A stretch of 64,000 nucleotides of DNA from Pseudomonas sp. L5B5 (GCF_020520285.1 NZ_CP084742.1:3782001-3846000); one strand, 5' to 3'. Counted from the first letter of the stretch, positions 1 to 9,839 are shown. Translations and numbers: made by a program. Notes: generated by a model from the letters alone, not told the origin.

Positions 1-397
1 CGTCGAAACCACCAACGGTGGCGCGGGTGAAGGGTATGTGCATCTGCAGGCCGGGACGGCCCGAGAAGTCGATCACCACGCGGGACAGGGCTTCATCCAG
101 CGGCACATAGGCGTGGCCGTAGCGACGGATGCCTTTCTTGTCGCCGATGGCCTTGCTGAACGCCTGGCCCAGGGTGATGCCGACGTCTTCCACGGTGTGG
201 TGGTCGTCGATGTGCAGGTCGCCCTTGCTTTCGATATCCAGGTCGATCAGCCCATGCCGGGCGATCTGGTCCAGCATGTGCTCGAGGAAAGGCACGCCGA
301 TATCGAATCGGGCCTTTCCGGTGCCATCCAGGTTGATCGAGGCTTTGATCTGGGTTTCCAGAGTGTCGCGCTCGACAGATGCCTTACGTTCGGCCAT
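1..397 (-). CDS. hisB: Imidazoleglycerol-phosphate dehydratase HisB, N-terminal part
   Basis: HisB dehydrates imidazoleglycerol phosphate to imidazole-acetol phosphate in cytosolic histidine synthesis. Reading leftward from the ATG at 397, the visible 132 residues start [12 protein letters not shown]. They contain both N-terminal metal-ligand blocks of the family, EHMLDQ at about residues 39-44 and DDHHTVED at about 64-71. The substrate-loop region ([16 protein letters not shown]) is also present. Pseudomonas HisB is normally about 197 residues, so roughly the last third lies outside the window to the left. In pseudomonads hisB usually heads a hisBHAF operon running away from this window. The product is the monofunctional form, with no phosphatase domain before this start. 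Confidence 0.95.
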   Translation of the reverse strand, partial: MAERKASVERDTLETQIKASINLDGTGKARFDIGVPFLEHMLDQIARHGLIDLDIESKGDLHIDDHHTVEDVGITLGQAFSKAIGDKKGIRRYGHAYVPLDEALSRVVIDFSGRPGLQMHIPFTRATVGGFD

Positions 398-579
398 CAC
401 CAGCTCCGCAAAATCATTGGGCGAAAAAGGCGAGCAGTATAGGCCCGACAAGGGCCAAACAGGAACACGTGGGGCGACATCCTGACGGGCGCAAACCAAT
501 GACTGCGGGGCTGTACCTGTCATGACAAGCAACCCCGCATGCAAGAGCGGGCTGACCCGCTCCTGCACCTGGCGTGTCC

Positions 580-2241
580 CTAGTGGAACAGCACCGCCGT
601 CTTCTGCAGGGTGACCCACACGCCCCACGCCAGGGGAATGCCCACCACCAGCCAGGCAGCGATCACCAGCGGCTTGCTGGCCGGCGACGCCTTCCACTCC
701 AGGACGACACTGCTATCGGCGCCCTTGTCGTGGCCCAGCGCCTGCTCGGCCGCCAGTTGCTCGTCGGTCATGAAGTACTTGTCGGCCACCGGGCGCACCA
801 TCAGGTTGCACAGGAAGCCCAGCACCAGCAGGCCGGCGAGGATGTACAGGGTGATGTCGTAGGCCGCGGCGCGCTCGACGCCGATGCTCAACTGGTACTC
901 GCGCAGGTAGTTCACCAGCACCGGGCCCAGCACGCCGGCAGCCGCCCAGGCCGTCAGCAGGCGACCGTGGATCGCGCCCACCATCTGGGTGCCGAACAGG
1001 TCCGCCAGGTAGGCCGGCACCGTGGCGAAGCCGCCGCCGTACATCGACAGGATGATGCAGAACGCCGCCACGAACAGGGCGACGTTCCCCAGGTGGCCGA
1101 GGTTCGGGACCAGCGCATACAAGGCAAAGCCCAGGGCGAAGAACACGAAGTAGGTGTTCTTGCGGCCCAGGTAGTCGGAGAACGACGCCCAGAAGAACCG
1201 ACCGCCGATGTTGAACAGGCTCAGCAGGCCGGTGAAACCGGCGGCAATGGCGGCAATCTGCGCCAGTTGCCCGGCGTCCAGCTGGCTGAAGCTCAGGCCG
1301 TTGCCCAGCAGCTTGCCGGCGAACACTTCCTGCAGCAGGGGCGAGGCCATGCCGAGGATGCCGATACCGGCCGACACGTTGAGGCACAGCACCAGCCACA
1401 CCAGGCGAAATTGCGGGGTCTTCCAGGCCACGTTCACGTGCACGTGGCGGTGGGTGATCATCGCGTTCGCGGCTTTTTTCACCGGGGCGCTCCAACCTTC
1501 GGGCTTCCAGCCCGTCGGCGGGACCCGGTAGGCCAGTGCGCCACCGATCATGAACACGAAGTAGATCGCGGCCATCACCAGGAAGCTCTGCCAGACACCC
1601 ACGCTGGTGGGGGTGGCGAAGTGGCTCATCAGGGCTGCCGCCAGGGGTGCACCGACCATCGCGCCGCCGCCAAAGCCCATGATCGCCATGCCGGTGGCCA
1701 TGCCGCGCTTGTCCGGGAACCACTTGATCAGGGTCGATACCGGGGAGATGTACCCCAGGCCCAGGCCAATGCCACCGATCACCCCGGAGCCGATCCACAT
1801 CAGCCAGATCTGGTGGGTATAGACCCCCAGCGCGGAAATCAGCAGGCCGCCGCACCAGCACAGGGCCGACACCACGCCCGCCTTGCGCGGCCCGGCATGT
1901 TCCAGCCAGCCGCCCCAGATCGCCGCCGAGCAGCCCAGGAAGATGAAGAACAAAGTGTAGATCCAGCCGAGCATGGAAATCGGCCAGTCGCACTGGGACG
2001 AGAAGACCTGGGCGATGAAGCCCATGCCCGGCTCGCAAGCCACGGGTGCGCCGATGCCCAGCGCCTTGGACAGCGGTAGCCAGAACACCGAGAAGCCATA
2101 GGCCATGCCGATGCACAGGTGAATGGCCAGGGCGGCCGGTGGAACCAGCCAACGGTTGAAACCGGGCTTGGCGATGATGCGTTCTTTGGACAAGAACGCC
2201 GGCTGGGCGGGCGCAGTGGCAGCCGCAGTGCTAGAGCTCAT
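580..2241 (-). CDS. MFS transporter of the oxalate/formate antiporter (OFA) family
   Basis: This is an inner-membrane major facilitator of 553 residues. After a cytoplasmic N-terminus of about 30 residues come hydrophobic helices. The first ([20 protein letters not shown]) and the conserved loop [20 protein letters not shown] (about residues 175-194) are typical of OFA (OxlT/YhjX) proteins. The protein is longer than the usual 400-430 residues because of a long segment between helices 1 and 2, a charged central loop around residues 240-270, and a C-terminal extension ending in one more hydrophobic helix. That longer form is known in many Proteobacteria. The gene is monocistronic, and a GGGGG ribosome-binding site lies 7 bases before the ATG. 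The substrate cannot be read from sequence; a small mono- or dicarboxylate is the family expectation. Confidence 0.85.
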   Translation of the reverse strand: MSSSTAAATAPAQPAFLSKERIIAKPGFNRWLVPPAALAIHLCIGMAYGFSVFWLPLSKALGIGAPVACEPGMGFIAQVFSSQCDWPISMLGWIYTLFFIFLGCSAAIWGGWLEHAGPRKAGVVSALCWCGGLLISALGVYTHQIWLMWIGSGVIGGIGLGLGYISPVSTLIKWFPDKRGMATGMAIMGFGGGAMVGAPLAAALMSHFATPTSVGVWQSFLVMAAIYFVFMIGGALAYRVPPTGWKPEGWSAPVKKAANAMITHRHVHVNVAWKTPQFRLVWLVLCLNVSAGIGILGMASPLLQEVFAGKLLGNGLSFSQLDAGQLAQIAAIAAGFTGLLSLFNIGGRFFWASFSDYLGRKNTYFVFFALGFALYALVPNLGHLGNVALFVAAFCIILSMYGGGFATVPAYLADLFGTQMVGAIHGRLLTAWAAAGVLGPVLVNYLREYQLSIGVERAAAYDITLYILAGLLVLGFLCNLMVRPVADKYFMTDEQLAAEQALGHDKGADSSVVLEWKASPASKPLVIAAWLVVGIPLAWGVWVTLQKTAVLFH

Positions 2242-2482
2242 GGATGTTCCCCCAATTATTGGAATTGTTCATCGGCCACTCCCCTGCGACGACCTTGGCA
2301 CGCAGGCGCGATCGTTCTGGTTGAGTAAAGCTTCCTTTGAGCAGGCGCGACATTAAGTCGCAGAAGGACGGACGAACCGCCAGAGGTTACCATCTGCGAA
2401 ACATTAAGAAACCAAACTGCTAGCGCCTTTTTTGCCGCAACTGCGCTGTTCGTTGCCATCCACTTTCATCCCAGGAACCTCC

Positions 2483-2881
2483 ATGCCCATCGTTGTCCAA
2501 GCGCTGGACCCAGCCAGCCACCAGGACCAGCAAGACCTGCAGAAGATCTACCAGGACGCTCCGCACTGGCTGTTCGCTCCCCACGACGACGCACGGCAAC
2601 TGATCGCCAGCGCCCTGCAGGAAGGCCGCCTGATCGCTGCGCGCTTCAACGATCGACTGCTGGGGGCCGGATACCTGCAACGGCACTCGGACGGCTGGTA
2701 CCTGTCCCACCTTTGCGTACGCACGATCACCCGACGCCGCGGCGTGGCCGAGCGCCTGGTAAGCCAGGCCTGGGAAATGGCCCGGGCCCAGGGTGCATCC
2801 CTGTACCTGCTGGCGCCGGCCGGCCATCTCGAGGCCCAGGCCCTGGCAGCGAAGCTGCAACTGGAGCTCAAAGCCCTGTAA
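2483..2881 (+). CDS. PanZ/PanM-like GNAT acetyltransferase-fold protein
   Basis: This is a protein of about 132 residues. The ATG at 2483 was chosen because AGGAA lies just upstream; an in-frame start at 2432 has no such signal. The sequence contains LIAARFNDRLLGAGYLQ (about residues 50-66) and VRTITRRRGVAERLVSQA (about 80-97). The second block is the acetyl-CoA pyrophosphate-binding loop (RRxG) of GNAT enzymes, and both blocks resemble E. coli PanZ/PanM (DLQKI, IYAARFNERLLA, RREVTRRRGV). In enterobacteria PanZ binds acetyl-CoA and drives maturation and feedback inhibition of aspartate decarboxylase PanD. Whether that role holds in Pseudomonas is unknown, so the name is by fold and family only. 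The gene stands alone, 80 bases before asmA. Confidence 0.75.
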   Translation: MPIVVQALDPASHQDQQDLQKIYQDAPHWLFAPHDDARQLIASALQEGRLIAARFNDRLLGAGYLQRHSDGWYLSHLCVRTITRRRGVAERLVSQAWEMARAQGASLYLLAPAGHLEAQALAAKLQLELKAL

Positions 2882-2961
2882 GCGGTTTGGGTCAACAGTC
2901 GCCAGTCCCGGGCGTTATACTGCCCCGCTAAATTCTGAATTCGACATACAAGGACTCGCCC

Positions 2962-5187
2962 ATGAAAGCGCTCGGCAAAATCCTGGGTCTGGTAATTCTC
3001 GGGCTGTTGCTGATCATCGTGGCTCTGGGTTTCGCCCTGACCCACCTGTTCGATCCCAACGACTACAAAGAAGAAATCCGCCAGATTGCCCGCGACAAGG
3101 CCCACATCGAGCTGACCCTCAACGGCGACATCGGCTGGAGCCTGTTCCCCTGGCTCGGCCTGGAGCTGCACGATGCCGGCGTGGCCACCCTGGCCAATCC
3201 CACCCAGCCGTTCGCCGACCTGCAGATGCTTGGCCTGTCGGTTCGGGTGCTGCCGCTGCTGCGCCGCGAAGTGCAGATGAGCGACGTGCGGGTCGAGGGC
3301 CTGAACCTGCGCCTGACCCGCAACAAGGACGGCCACGGCAACTGGCAGGACATCGGCAAGGCCGCCCCGGCCGACCGCCAGGCCGAGACCCCGGCCACCA
3401 GCACCGGCGACGCCGGACAGGCCACCGCCAGCGCGGAAAAACCCTCGCAGCCGATCCGCCTGGACATCGACAGCCTGACGGTGAACAACGCCCGGGTCGA
3501 ATACAACGATGAACAGACCGGCAAGCAGTTCACCGCCGAGAGCATCCAGCTGAGCACCGGGCCGATCCACGAAGCCACCAATACTCCGGTCAAGCTCACG
3601 GCCTTCCTGGCCAGCACCCAGCCCGCCGTGCGCGTGCGTACCGAGCTCAATGGCGAACTGCGCTTCGACCGCGCCCTGCAGCGCTACCAGTTCGAAGACA
3701 TGCGCCTTGCCGGCGAAGCGGCCGGCGACCCCTTGCAAGGCAAGACCCTGACCTTCGCCGCCCAGGGCCAGCTGCTGCTGGACAAGGCCGCCAACGTCGC
3801 CCAATGGACCGGCCTGAAAATCTCCCTCAACCAGCTGCGCGCCCTGGGCGAACTCAAGGTCAATGACCTGGACAAGACCCCACAGATCAGCGGCGGGATT
3901 TCCATCGCCCAGTTCGACCTGGCCAAGTTCGTCGACAGCGTCGGCCAGAGCCTGCCGGCCATGGCCGAGGGCAGCCTGAGCAAGGTCGAGCTGGTCAGCC
4001 GCCTGCAAGGCACTCCCACCAGCCTGGCCCTGGAAGACCTGAACCTGAAGCTCGACGACAGCACCTTCAGCGGCCGCCTGGCCATCGAGGACTTCGCCAG
4101 GCAAGCCGTGCGCGCCCAACTCAAGGCCGACACCTTCAACGTCGACCGCTACCTGCCGCCCAAGTCCGCCGCAGCCAACAGTGCAGCCTCGGCGCGCAAG
4201 GCCGAAGTGCAGAGCAGCGAGGCCGATGCCATGGCTGGAGCCGGCACCACGCCGCTGCCCAACGCACCCACCAAGGGCGCCTGGAGCACCGATCGACTGC
4301 TGCCGGTGGAACGCCTGGCCAAGCTCGACGTGGACGCCGACCTGAACTTCGGCCAACTGACCCTGGACAAACTGCCGATCCAGAATGCCGCGCTCAAGGC
4401 CTCCGGCCAGGGCGGGCTGCTCAAGCTCGCCAACCTGCGGGGTGAGCTGTACAACGGCAGCTTCGAGGCCAGTGGCACCCTGGACGTACGCCAGAGCACG
4501 CCGCAACTGGCCCTGCAGACCCGGATCAACCGGGTGCCGGTGGAGCGCATCCTCGAAAGCCAGGGCCAGACCCCACCGGTCAAGGGCCTGGTGACCCTGA
4601 ACAGCACCCTGAGTGGCAATGGCAACAGCCAGAAAGCCCTGGTCGACAGCCTCAACGGCAACGTCGGTTTCAGCATCAACAACGGCGTGCTGCTCAATGC
4701 CAATATCGAACAGCAACTGTGCCAGGGCATCGCCGTGCTCAACCGCAAGAACCTGACCAGCACCCCGCGTGGCAAGGACACCCCCTTCCAGGAGCTCAAG
4801 GGCAACCTGACCTTGCGCAATGGCGTGGCCAGCAACCCGGACCTGAAGGTGCGCATCCCCGGCATGAGCGTCAACGGCAACGGTGACATCGACCTGCGGG
4901 TGCTGGGCATGGACTACCGCGTGGGCATCGTCGTCGAGGGCGACCTGAGCGACAACCCGGACCCGGCCTGCCAGGTGGGCGAGCGCTTCCGCGGCATCGA
5001 GCTGCCGTTGCGCTGCCGTGGCCCGCTGGAGCTGGGTGCCAAGGCCTGCCGCCTGGACAAGGACGGCCTGGGCCAGGTCGCGGCCAAGCTGGCCGGCGAC
5101 CGGCTCAAGGACAAGATCGAAGAGAAGCTCGGCGACAAGGTCAGCCCGGAACTCAAGAACGCGCTCAAGGGGCTGTTCAAGCGATGA
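2962..5187 (+). CDS. asmA: AsmA family inner-membrane-anchored protein
   Basis: This protein has 741 residues. It starts with an N-terminal membrane anchor (about residues 5-28, ILGLVILGLLLIIVALGFAL). A long periplasmic region of beta-rich AsmA repeats follows, with a low-complexity Ala/Ser/Gln stretch around residues 135-160. The AsmA C-terminal domain (about 490-690) includes GLVTLNSTLSGNGNSQKALV and the NGDIDLR motif. AsmA-like proteins are now viewed as relatives of bridge-like lipid-transport proteins that move phospholipids between the membranes. The stop codon overlaps the mutY start (ATGA), and mutY in turn overlaps yggX. The three genes therefore form one translationally coupled operon, an arrangement common in pseudomonads. 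The start is preceded by AAGGA. Confidence 0.9.
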   Translation: MKALGKILGLVILGLLLIIVALGFALTHLFDPNDYKEEIRQIARDKAHIELTLNGDIGWSLFPWLGLELHDAGVATLANPTQPFADLQMLGLSVRVLPLLRREVQMSDVRVEGLNLRLTRNKDGHGNWQDIGKAAPADRQAETPATSTGDAGQATASAEKPSQPIRLDIDSLTVNNARVEYNDEQTGKQFTAESIQLSTGPIHEATNTPVKLTAFLASTQPAVRVRTELNGELRFDRALQRYQFEDMRLAGEAAGDPLQGKTLTFAAQGQLLLDKAANVAQWTGLKISLNQLRALGELKVNDLDKTPQISGGISIAQFDLAKFVDSVGQSLPAMAEGSLSKVELVSRLQGTPTSLALEDLNLKLDDSTFSGRLAIEDFARQAVRAQLKADTFNVDRYLPPKSAAANSAASARKAEVQSSEADAMAGAGTTPLPNAPTKGAWSTDRLLPVERLAKLDVDADLNFGQLTLDKLPIQNAALKASGQGGLLKLANLRGELYNGSFEASGTLDVRQSTPQLALQTRINRVPVERILESQGQTPPVKGLVTLNSTLSGNGNSQKALVDSLNGNVGFSINNGVLLNANIEQQLCQGIAVLNRKNLTSTPRGKDTPFQELKGNLTLRNGVASNPDLKVRIPGMSVNGNGDIDLRVLGMDYRVGIVVEGDLSDNPDPACQVGERFRGIELPLRCRGPLELGAKACRLDKDGLGQVAAKLAGDRLKDKIEEKLGDKVSPELKNALKGLFKR

Positions 5188-6251
5188 GAGCCGAGGCTTT
5201 TTCCAGCGCTGTGCTGGACTGGTATGACCGGCACGGGCGCCACGACCTGCCCTGGCAGCAGGACATCAACCCGTATCGGGTCTGGGTCTCGGAGATCATG
5301 CTGCAGCAGACCCAGGTCAGCACCGTGCTCAACTACTTCGACCGCTTCATGGCCTCGCTACCCACGGTACAGGCCCTGGCCGAAGCCCCGGAGGACGAGG
5401 TCCTGCACCTGTGGACCGGCCTGGGCTACTACACCCGGGCACGCAACCTGCAGAAGACCGCGAAGATCGTGATGGCCGAACATGGCGGCGAGTTTCCCCG
5501 CGACGTGGAGAAGCTCACCGACCTGCCGGGCATCGGCCTGTCCACCGCCGGGGCCATTGCCAGCATCAGCATGGGCCTGCGGGCGCCGATCCTCGATGGC
5601 AACGTCAAGCGGGTCCTGGCGCGCTTCACCGCCCAGGAGGGCTATCCGGGGGAACCCAAGGTGGCCAAACAGCTATGGGCGACAGCCGAGCGCTTCACGC
5701 CTCACGCGCGAGTCAACCACTACACCCAGGCGATGATGGACCTGGGGGCGACCCTCTGCACTCGCAGCAAGCCCAGTTGCCTGCTGTGCCCCCTGGAGCG
5801 CGGCTGCGAGGCGCACATGCTCGGCCTGGAGACCCGCTACCCGATCCCCAAGCCACGCAAGGAAGTGCCGCGCAAGCGCACCCTGATGCCCATGCTGGCC
5901 AACCGCGAGGGCGCCATCCTGCTTTACCGGCGCCCCTCCAGCGGGCTCTGGGGAGGCTTGTGGAGCCTGCCGGAGCTCGACGACCTGGACGATGTCCAGC
6001 ACCTGGCACTGCAGCATTCCCTGGAAGTGGGCCAGCAACAGCAGATGCCGGGGCTGGTACACACCTTCAGCCACTTCCAGCTGGCCATCGAGCCCTGGCT
6101 GATCCGGGTCGAAGAGTCGGCCCTGCACGTCGCCGAGGCCGATTGGCTCTGGTATAACCTCGCCACCCCGCCGCGCCTGGGCCTCGCCGCCCCGGTGAAG
6201 ACACTGCTCAAGCGCGCGGCCGAAGTCTTGAATGCAGGAGAGTCGTCATGA
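5184..6251 (+). CDS. mutY: A/G-specific adenine DNA glycosylase MutY
   Basis: MutY removes adenine mispaired with 8-oxoguanine, preventing G:C to T:A transversions. All diagnostic parts are present in 355 residues. The catalytic Glu is in [11 protein letters not shown] (about residue 37). The helix-hairpin-helix is [15 protein letters not shown] (about 116-130), and the catalytic Asp is in [13 protein letters not shown] (about 144). The [4Fe-4S] cluster ligands C-x6-C-x2-C-x5-C lie in [23 protein letters not shown]-like C-terminal domain for 8-oxoG recognition follows (about 230-350, with [13 protein letters not shown]). The start overlaps the asmA stop by four bases (ATGA) and the end overlaps the yggX start, so expression is coupled with an oxidative-stress partner. 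Confidence 0.97.
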   Translation: MRAEAFSSAVLDWYDRHGRHDLPWQQDINPYRVWVSEIMLQQTQVSTVLNYFDRFMASLPTVQALAEAPEDEVLHLWTGLGYYTRARNLQKTAKIVMAEHGGEFPRDVEKLTDLPGIGLSTAGAIASISMGLRAPILDGNVKRVLARFTAQEGYPGEPKVAKQLWATAERFTPHARVNHYTQAMMDLGATLCTRSKPSCLLCPLERGCEAHMLGLETRYPIPKPRKEVPRKRTLMPMLANREGAILLYRRPSSGLWGGLWSLPELDDLDDVQHLALQHSLEVGQQQQMPGLVHTFSHFQLAIEPWLIRVEESALHVAEADWLWYNLATPPRLGLAAPVKTLLKRAAEVLNAGESS

Positions 6252-6520
6252 CCCGCACCGTAATGTGCCGCAAGTACCAAGAAGAACTGCCAGGCCTGGA
6301 CCGTCCGCCGTATCCGGGCGCCAAGGGCCAGGATATTTTCGATCACGTCTCGGCCAAGGCCTGGGCCGACTGGCAGAAACACCAGACCCTGCTGATCAAC
6401 GAAAAGCGCCTGAACATGATGAACGCCGAAGATCGCAAGTTCATCCAGGCGGAAATGGACAAGTACTTCTCCGGCGAGGAATACGCCAAGGCCGAAGGTT
6501 ACGTGCCGCCAGCGGAGTGA
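6248..6520 (+). CDS. yggX: YggX family oxidative damage / Fe-S protection protein
   Basis: This is a 90-residue cytosolic protein beginning [19 protein letters not shown]. It carries the family core: PYPGAKGQ at about residues 23-30 and [17 protein letters not shown] at about 43-59. The single conserved Cys near the N-terminus (CRKY) is also present. YggX binds iron and protects labile Fe-S clusters and DNA from oxidative damage. It is a classic neighbour of mutY, whose product has an Fe-S cluster and repairs oxidative lesions. The ATG overlaps the mutY stop and has AGGAG upstream. Confidence 0.95.
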   Translation: MTRTVMCRKYQEELPGLDRPPYPGAKGQDIFDHVSAKAWADWQKHQTLLINEKRLNMMNAEDRKFIQAEMDKYFSGEEYAKAEGYVPPAE

Positions 6521-6587
6521 AATCGCTGTAAATCCGGGGGGCGGATCGTAAGCGGCGGTAATAATTAAACTTTTTTTCAAAACTTGC

Positions 6588-6616
6588 TTGACGACCCCCT
6601 GAAAAACCCGTTTAAT
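6588..6616 (+). promoter_or_regulatory. sigma-70 promoter of tRNA-Phe
   Basis: TTGACG at 6588-6593 and TTTAAT at 6611-6616 are separated by 17 bases. They end about 11 bases before the mature tRNA 5' end, as expected for a stable-RNA promoter. Confidence 0.75.
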
Positions 6617-6626
6617 GCGCCCCGTT

Positions 6627-6702
6627 GCCCAGATAGCTCAGTCGGTAGAGCAGGGGATTGAAAATCCCCGTGTCGGCGGTTCGATTCCGTCTCTGGGCAC
6701 CA
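6627..6702 (+). tRNA. tRNA-Phe (anticodon GAA)
   Basis: This is a 76-base cloverleaf. The acceptor arm GCCCAGA pairs with TCTGGGC, and CCA is encoded at 6700-6702. The anticodon stem GGGGA/TCCCC encloses TTGAAAA with GAA at 6660-6662. The D loop has AGCTCAGTCGGTAGAGC and the T arm has GGTTCGATTCC. No attachment-site duplicate of its 3' end was noticed nearby. Confidence 0.97.
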
Positions 6703-6747
6703 CCTTCAGCTTTCAGGTGGTGTTTACATCACGTGAAAGCAACCAAG

Positions 6748-6772
6748 AAACCCGCCTAGTGCGGGTTTTTTG
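6748..6772 (+). terminator. Intrinsic terminator of tRNA-Phe
   Basis: AAACCCGC-CTAGT-GCGGGTTTTTT forms a short GC stem followed by a T run, 46 bases after the tRNA. The remaining bases to 6904 contain no gene that I can see. Confidence 0.85.
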
Positions 6773-6904
6773 CTTTCTATGGTTTACCAACCCTTCAAGG
6801 CCGATTCGGCCTGGAGCCCCGCCCGCAGCACGGCAGCGATGCTGTGATCCGCCAGCGCATCGCTCCATAGCTAGCCTCAGTGGCTAACGCGCTACAACCT
6901 GCGC

Positions 6905-7429
6905 CTATTCACGATCGGTGAATACCATCCGCGCACCTGCCAGCTCCTCCGACTGCGGGACTTCGAACACGCTTTCAGCGAAATCGAACATCTGCGGGGT
7001 GACCTCCATGGTGTACGTTTGCCCCCGCTGCTCATTGCGGCGCGCTACCCGATTGCGCCGAACTTCCGCTTCCGCGGTGACGTAGTGGAGTACGGCCGGG
7101 CTGCCGTGCCGGGCGGCAAAGGCGTAAGCCGTATCGCGTCGCTGGCGACGAAGAAAGCCCAGGTCGAGGATGACGGAGCCGCCACAACGCAACACCTCGG
7201 CAGCCATCCAGTAGATGACTGCCTCGCAACGGTCCACCCGCTCGGCAAACCATGCGGGGTTCATTGTCTGTACAGTGGTGCCCGATACGATGTCAGGCGC
7301 AAACAACTTGGCCATCCAGGCATCCATGGAGAAAACCACAGCGCTACCGCCGCTCGAGAGTTCATGGGCATAAGTGGACTTGCCCGCTCCCACAGGCCCG
7401 CAAACCAGGTGGACAGCGCTGTGTTCCAT
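6905..7429 (-). CDS. P-loop AAA/zeta-toxin-like kinase
   Basis: This is a protein of about 174 residues with a Walker A motif CGPVGAGKST near residue 10. A catalytic-Asp-like FSMDAWM follows, then a second hydrophobic strand SVILDLGFL that may carry Walker B acidic residues. A basic lid-like region (RRNRVARRNEQR) comes next. The architecture matches small AAA_33 kinases related to zeta toxins and chloramphenicol phosphotransferase-like proteins. The true substrate is unknown. The ATG at 7429 is preferred because AAGGA lies 7 bases upstream; an upstream in-frame TTG at 7447 lacks such a signal. No antitoxin-like partner is adjacent; a MerR gene lies upstream in the same direction, 34 bases away, so the two may be co-transcribed. 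Confidence 0.7.
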   Translation of the reverse strand: MEHSAVHLVCGPVGAGKSTYAHELSSGGSAVVFSMDAWMAKLFAPDIVSGTTVQTMNPAWFAERVDRCEAVIYWMAAEVLRCGGSVILDLGFLRRQRRDTAYAFAARHGSPAVLHYVTAEAEVRRNRVARRNEQRGQTYTMEVTPQMFDFAESVFEVPQSEELAGARMVFTDRE

Positions 7430-7463
7430 GATCGATTCCTTATTCAAATTCCAGCGGCACGAC

Positions 7464-8483
7464 TTAGATCAGCGCCAGGGCGCGGTTGATGAAATGCACC
7501 AGCGAGTCGTTCAGGCCGGTGCATGCACTCAAACCAGGTTCTTGTGCGTAGGCATGGCGCACCTTGCGCTCAAGCTCCAGGTCGTCACCGTAATGGGAGG
7601 CACGAAACAACCCCAGCCACTGCCGAGCCAGCTCCTGCATGCCAGGGGATGCAGCTTCGAGGCCGTTGCGCTGATGCTCGCGGGCCTGCGCGATCAAGGG
7701 CTGCCACTGCCAGAGATGCTCGAGTTGGCGCTGCGTCAGGTCTTTCTGCTCGGAGGGGGTCAGGTAGTTGCCCAATAGCGCTGCTCGAGCATGGACGAAT
7801 GCCACCATGACCCAATCCAACATGGCGTCATGAATCCCGTTGAGCTGCTGCGCTCGCCGGGAGTTGCGCTGGAGCGCCGTCAGCTTGAACGCCAGCTCGG
7901 CATCCTCGGCGACGGTCAAATGCACCAGGCGCATCCAGCGCCAGGCCAATGCTTGCGCGTGCGGACTGTGCCCTGGCGCCTGCGCCGCGATAGCTGACTG
8001 GACGTCGGCCACCAGCACCCCCCAGTCGCGCTCGACATCATCCAGCCGCTCTTCGACGGCCAGCAAGGCCGCGATCTCGCTTTCGGACAGGACTTCCTCT
8101 TGCAGGGCCAGCATCTCCAGCATGTCGATCCAGTCGATGCCGAGAAGCACGGTGCCCTTGCCTATCTTCTGGTTCAGCCTCAGCAGGCGCACGCGCAGCT
8201 TCTCTATATGGCGTTGCTGCGCAGCCAGGGATTCAAGTTGCCGGGAAATGAGCTCTGCGGGAGACAGGCTGTCCGCTTGCAGCATCTGCTTGATCTGGCC
8301 CAGCGAATGCCCGCCCTGCTTGAGCACCTGGATACGCCCCAAACGAGCGGCGTCGGCCTCTGAATACAGCCGATTGCCGCCATTGGAGCGTGCGGATGGA
8401 GAAAGCAATCCCAGCCCATCGTAATGATGCAAGGTGCGCACTGTAACGCCAGCCCTGAGAGCCAGTTCGCCGATCTTCAACAT
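7464..8483 (-). CDS. MerR family transcriptional regulator with TipAS-like effector domain
   Basis: The protein has 339 residues. The N-terminal winged helix is classic MerR: LKIGELALRAGVTVRTLHHY (residues 2-21), then DGLGLLSP and GNRLYSEADAARLGRIQVLK. A coiled coil follows at about residues 75-105 (LESLAAQQRHIEKLRVRLLRL). The long C-terminal part (about 120-339) is helical and rich in His and Trp, like the drug-binding TipAS/antibiotic-recognition domains of TipAL and SkgA. Such regulators activate their own or neighbouring promoters when they bind a small amphipathic ligand. The downstream P-loop kinase could be a target. The regulatory ligand is unknown. Confidence 0.8.
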   Translation of the reverse strand: MLKIGELALRAGVTVRTLHHYDGLGLLSPSARSNGGNRLYSEADAARLGRIQVLKQGGHSLGQIKQMLQADSLSPAELISRQLESLAAQQRHIEKLRVRLLRLNQKIGKGTVLLGIDWIDMLEMLALQEEVLSESEIAALLAVEERLDDVERDWGVLVADVQSAIAAQAPGHSPHAQALAWRWMRLVHLTVAEDAELAFKLTALQRNSRRAQQLNGIHDAMLDWVMVAFVHARAALLGNYLTPSEQKDLTQRQLEHLWQWQPLIAQAREHQRNGLEAASPGMQELARQWLGLFRASHYGDDLELERKVRHAYAQEPGLSACTGLNDSLVHFINRALALI

Positions 8484-8569
8484 TCCTCATCTGCCTCCCT
8501 ACGCCGAGCAATGATTGAAGACAGGATAAATCCTCACGCTACGTCAGGTTCAAGCCCCCAGGGCTGTGC

Positions 8570-9025
8570 TCAAAAGTTATCCCAATGGACGTTTAGATCG
8601 CGCCGGGCGCTAGCGGCGACATCGATAGTGCTACGCCGCTGCAGGCCCTTGCGGGTAGTGACGACCTGGAACGTGCCAGGGGGCAGTTGCACATAGACGA
8701 TCGGCCCCACCCCGACCAGGCTCAACAGGGAATGCCCTTGGGCATTCTCGATCGCCACGTCCACATCCGAGGTGTACTGGTTCTGCGGGCCGACGGAAAA
8801 CGTCAGGTGCAGGTTGTAGCCCGTCACCTGCTGGATGGCCCGCGACTCATCCAGGCCAATCCCGCCGCTGAGGTAGGCGATACCGTTTTGCTGCTGCGGC
8901 ACCAACTGGACGCCGGCCGGATCGATCGGCTCGCTGCTGGCGACGGCGCCCAGTACGCTGGGTGATGCCAGCGCAAGCAGCAGCGCAGCGAGCGCCGACA
9001 TGACACTGATGGAAGAGCATTTCAT
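8570..9025 (-). CDS. Exported hypothetical protein
   Basis: This is a protein of about 151 residues starting MKCSSISVMSALAALLLAL, a Sec signal peptide with likely cleavage after VLGA. The ATG at 9025 is chosen because GGGAG lies 8 bases upstream and it puts the signal peptide at the N-terminus; a longer in-frame start at 9061 would bury it. The mature region is predicted beta-rich. It ends with a YVQLPPGTFQVVTTRKGLQ-like strand pattern, reminiscent of carboxypeptidase-regulatory-like or PEGA-type beta sandwiches found in periplasmic proteins. No catalytic motif is visible. It is monocistronic, and its function is unknown. Confidence 0.65.
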   Translation of the reverse strand: MKCSSISVMSALAALLLALASPSVLGAVASSEPIDPAGVQLVPQQQNGIAYLSGGIGLDESRAIQQVTGYNLHLTFSVGPQNQYTSDVDVAIENAQGHSLLSLVGVGPIVYVQLPPGTFQVVTTRKGLQRRSTIDVAASARRDLNVHWDNF

Positions 9026-9257
9026 GATGACCACTCCCGGGTTCGTTTCGAACCACTGCAATGGGACGCCACCATCAAGCCTCCAGCCCCAGGATCGGTA
9101 GCGCCCGGGCCTCCCCTATTGCATCTCGAATGGCCAAGCCACGACAGGCTTGCATAGCCGGTCCGTCTCAAGCTCCCAAGTTTCAGTGTACGCCCCGGCA
9201 CCAGCGGTTTTAGATCGATTCGACACCAAGGCTTGAGCAAAGGCGCCTAAGGCCGCC

Positions 9258-9839
9258 TTAGTCCAGCCCAGACCTCATCAGCATCTCAAGGGCCGCATCG
9301 GCCTCGGCGCGCTGCGCCTTGGTGGGTTTGCCGGCAAATTGGCTGCGCTGCTTGTTGAGGGTCAGGTAAGCGTTATCGCCACCCTTCCAGATGTAGGAAT
9401 AGATCAGCAGAAAACTGTCGGAGCCGGGCTGGCAGTAAGGGGCGACACTGCGCAGCGGCGCGAGCAGCTGGATCATCTCACCGTAGTTGTCGGTGAACTC
9501 CAGCAGGGCGAACTGCCAGCGACCGGTGCGCGGATCATAGTGCGAAGCGCTACCCGGCCCCGCCCAGATCTGCACCACCTCCTGCAGGCTGCGCGCACCG
9601 GAATCCTTCAACCACTCGGCGTCGACCCGCGCCGAACCGTACATGTCCTGGCTGTCGAACCACTTCTGCCAATCGCTGTAGGAGATCGCCGAGCGTGGCG
9701 CCGCCGCCATGGCATTGACGTACTGCTCGGGAGTCATGGTGCAACGCAAATACACCGAGGCGGGCTCGCTGGCCTGCGCCTGCCCACCCCCTGCCAATAG
9801 CGCCGCCAGCGCCAGCCCTGTCCATGAGCGAAATTGCAT
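9258..9839 (-). CDS. Exported hypothetical protein
   Basis: This 193-residue protein has a Sec signal peptide (WTGLALAALLAGGGQAQASE, cleavage near residue 23). The ATG at 9839 has AGGAA 7 bases upstream. The mature part contains two Cys (CTMTPEQYV at about 33 and APYCQPGSDSF at about 140) that could form a disulfide in the periplasm. It also has aromatic-rich segments (YSDWQKWFDSQDMYG). I do not recognise the family. The gene stands alone, transcribed in the same direction as the previous exported protein but separated by 230 bases, so co-transcription is uncertain. Confidence 0.65.
   Translation of the reverse strand: MQFRSWTGLALAALLAGGGQAQASEPASVYLRCTMTPEQYVNAMAAAPRSAISYSDWQKWFDSQDMYGSARVDAEWLKDSGARSLQEVVQIWAGPGSASHYDPRTGRWQFALLEFTDNYGEMIQLLAPLRSVAPYCQPGSDSFLLIYSYIWKGGDNAYLTLNKQRSQFAGKPTKAQRAEADAALEMLMRSGLD

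Noticed and set aside
574..2079. Open frame opposite the MFS gene
   Set aside because: It is rich in Gln/His/Arg without motifs; the minus-strand MFS transporter is clearly the real gene.
2548..4716. Long open frame opposite asmA
   Set aside because: It has the same low-complexity shadow composition (Gly, Ala, Gln rich); asmA has clear domains and an operon context.
6627..6702. Second island at tRNA-Phe
   Set aside because: No integrase and no repeat of the tRNA-Phe 3' end was seen nearby.
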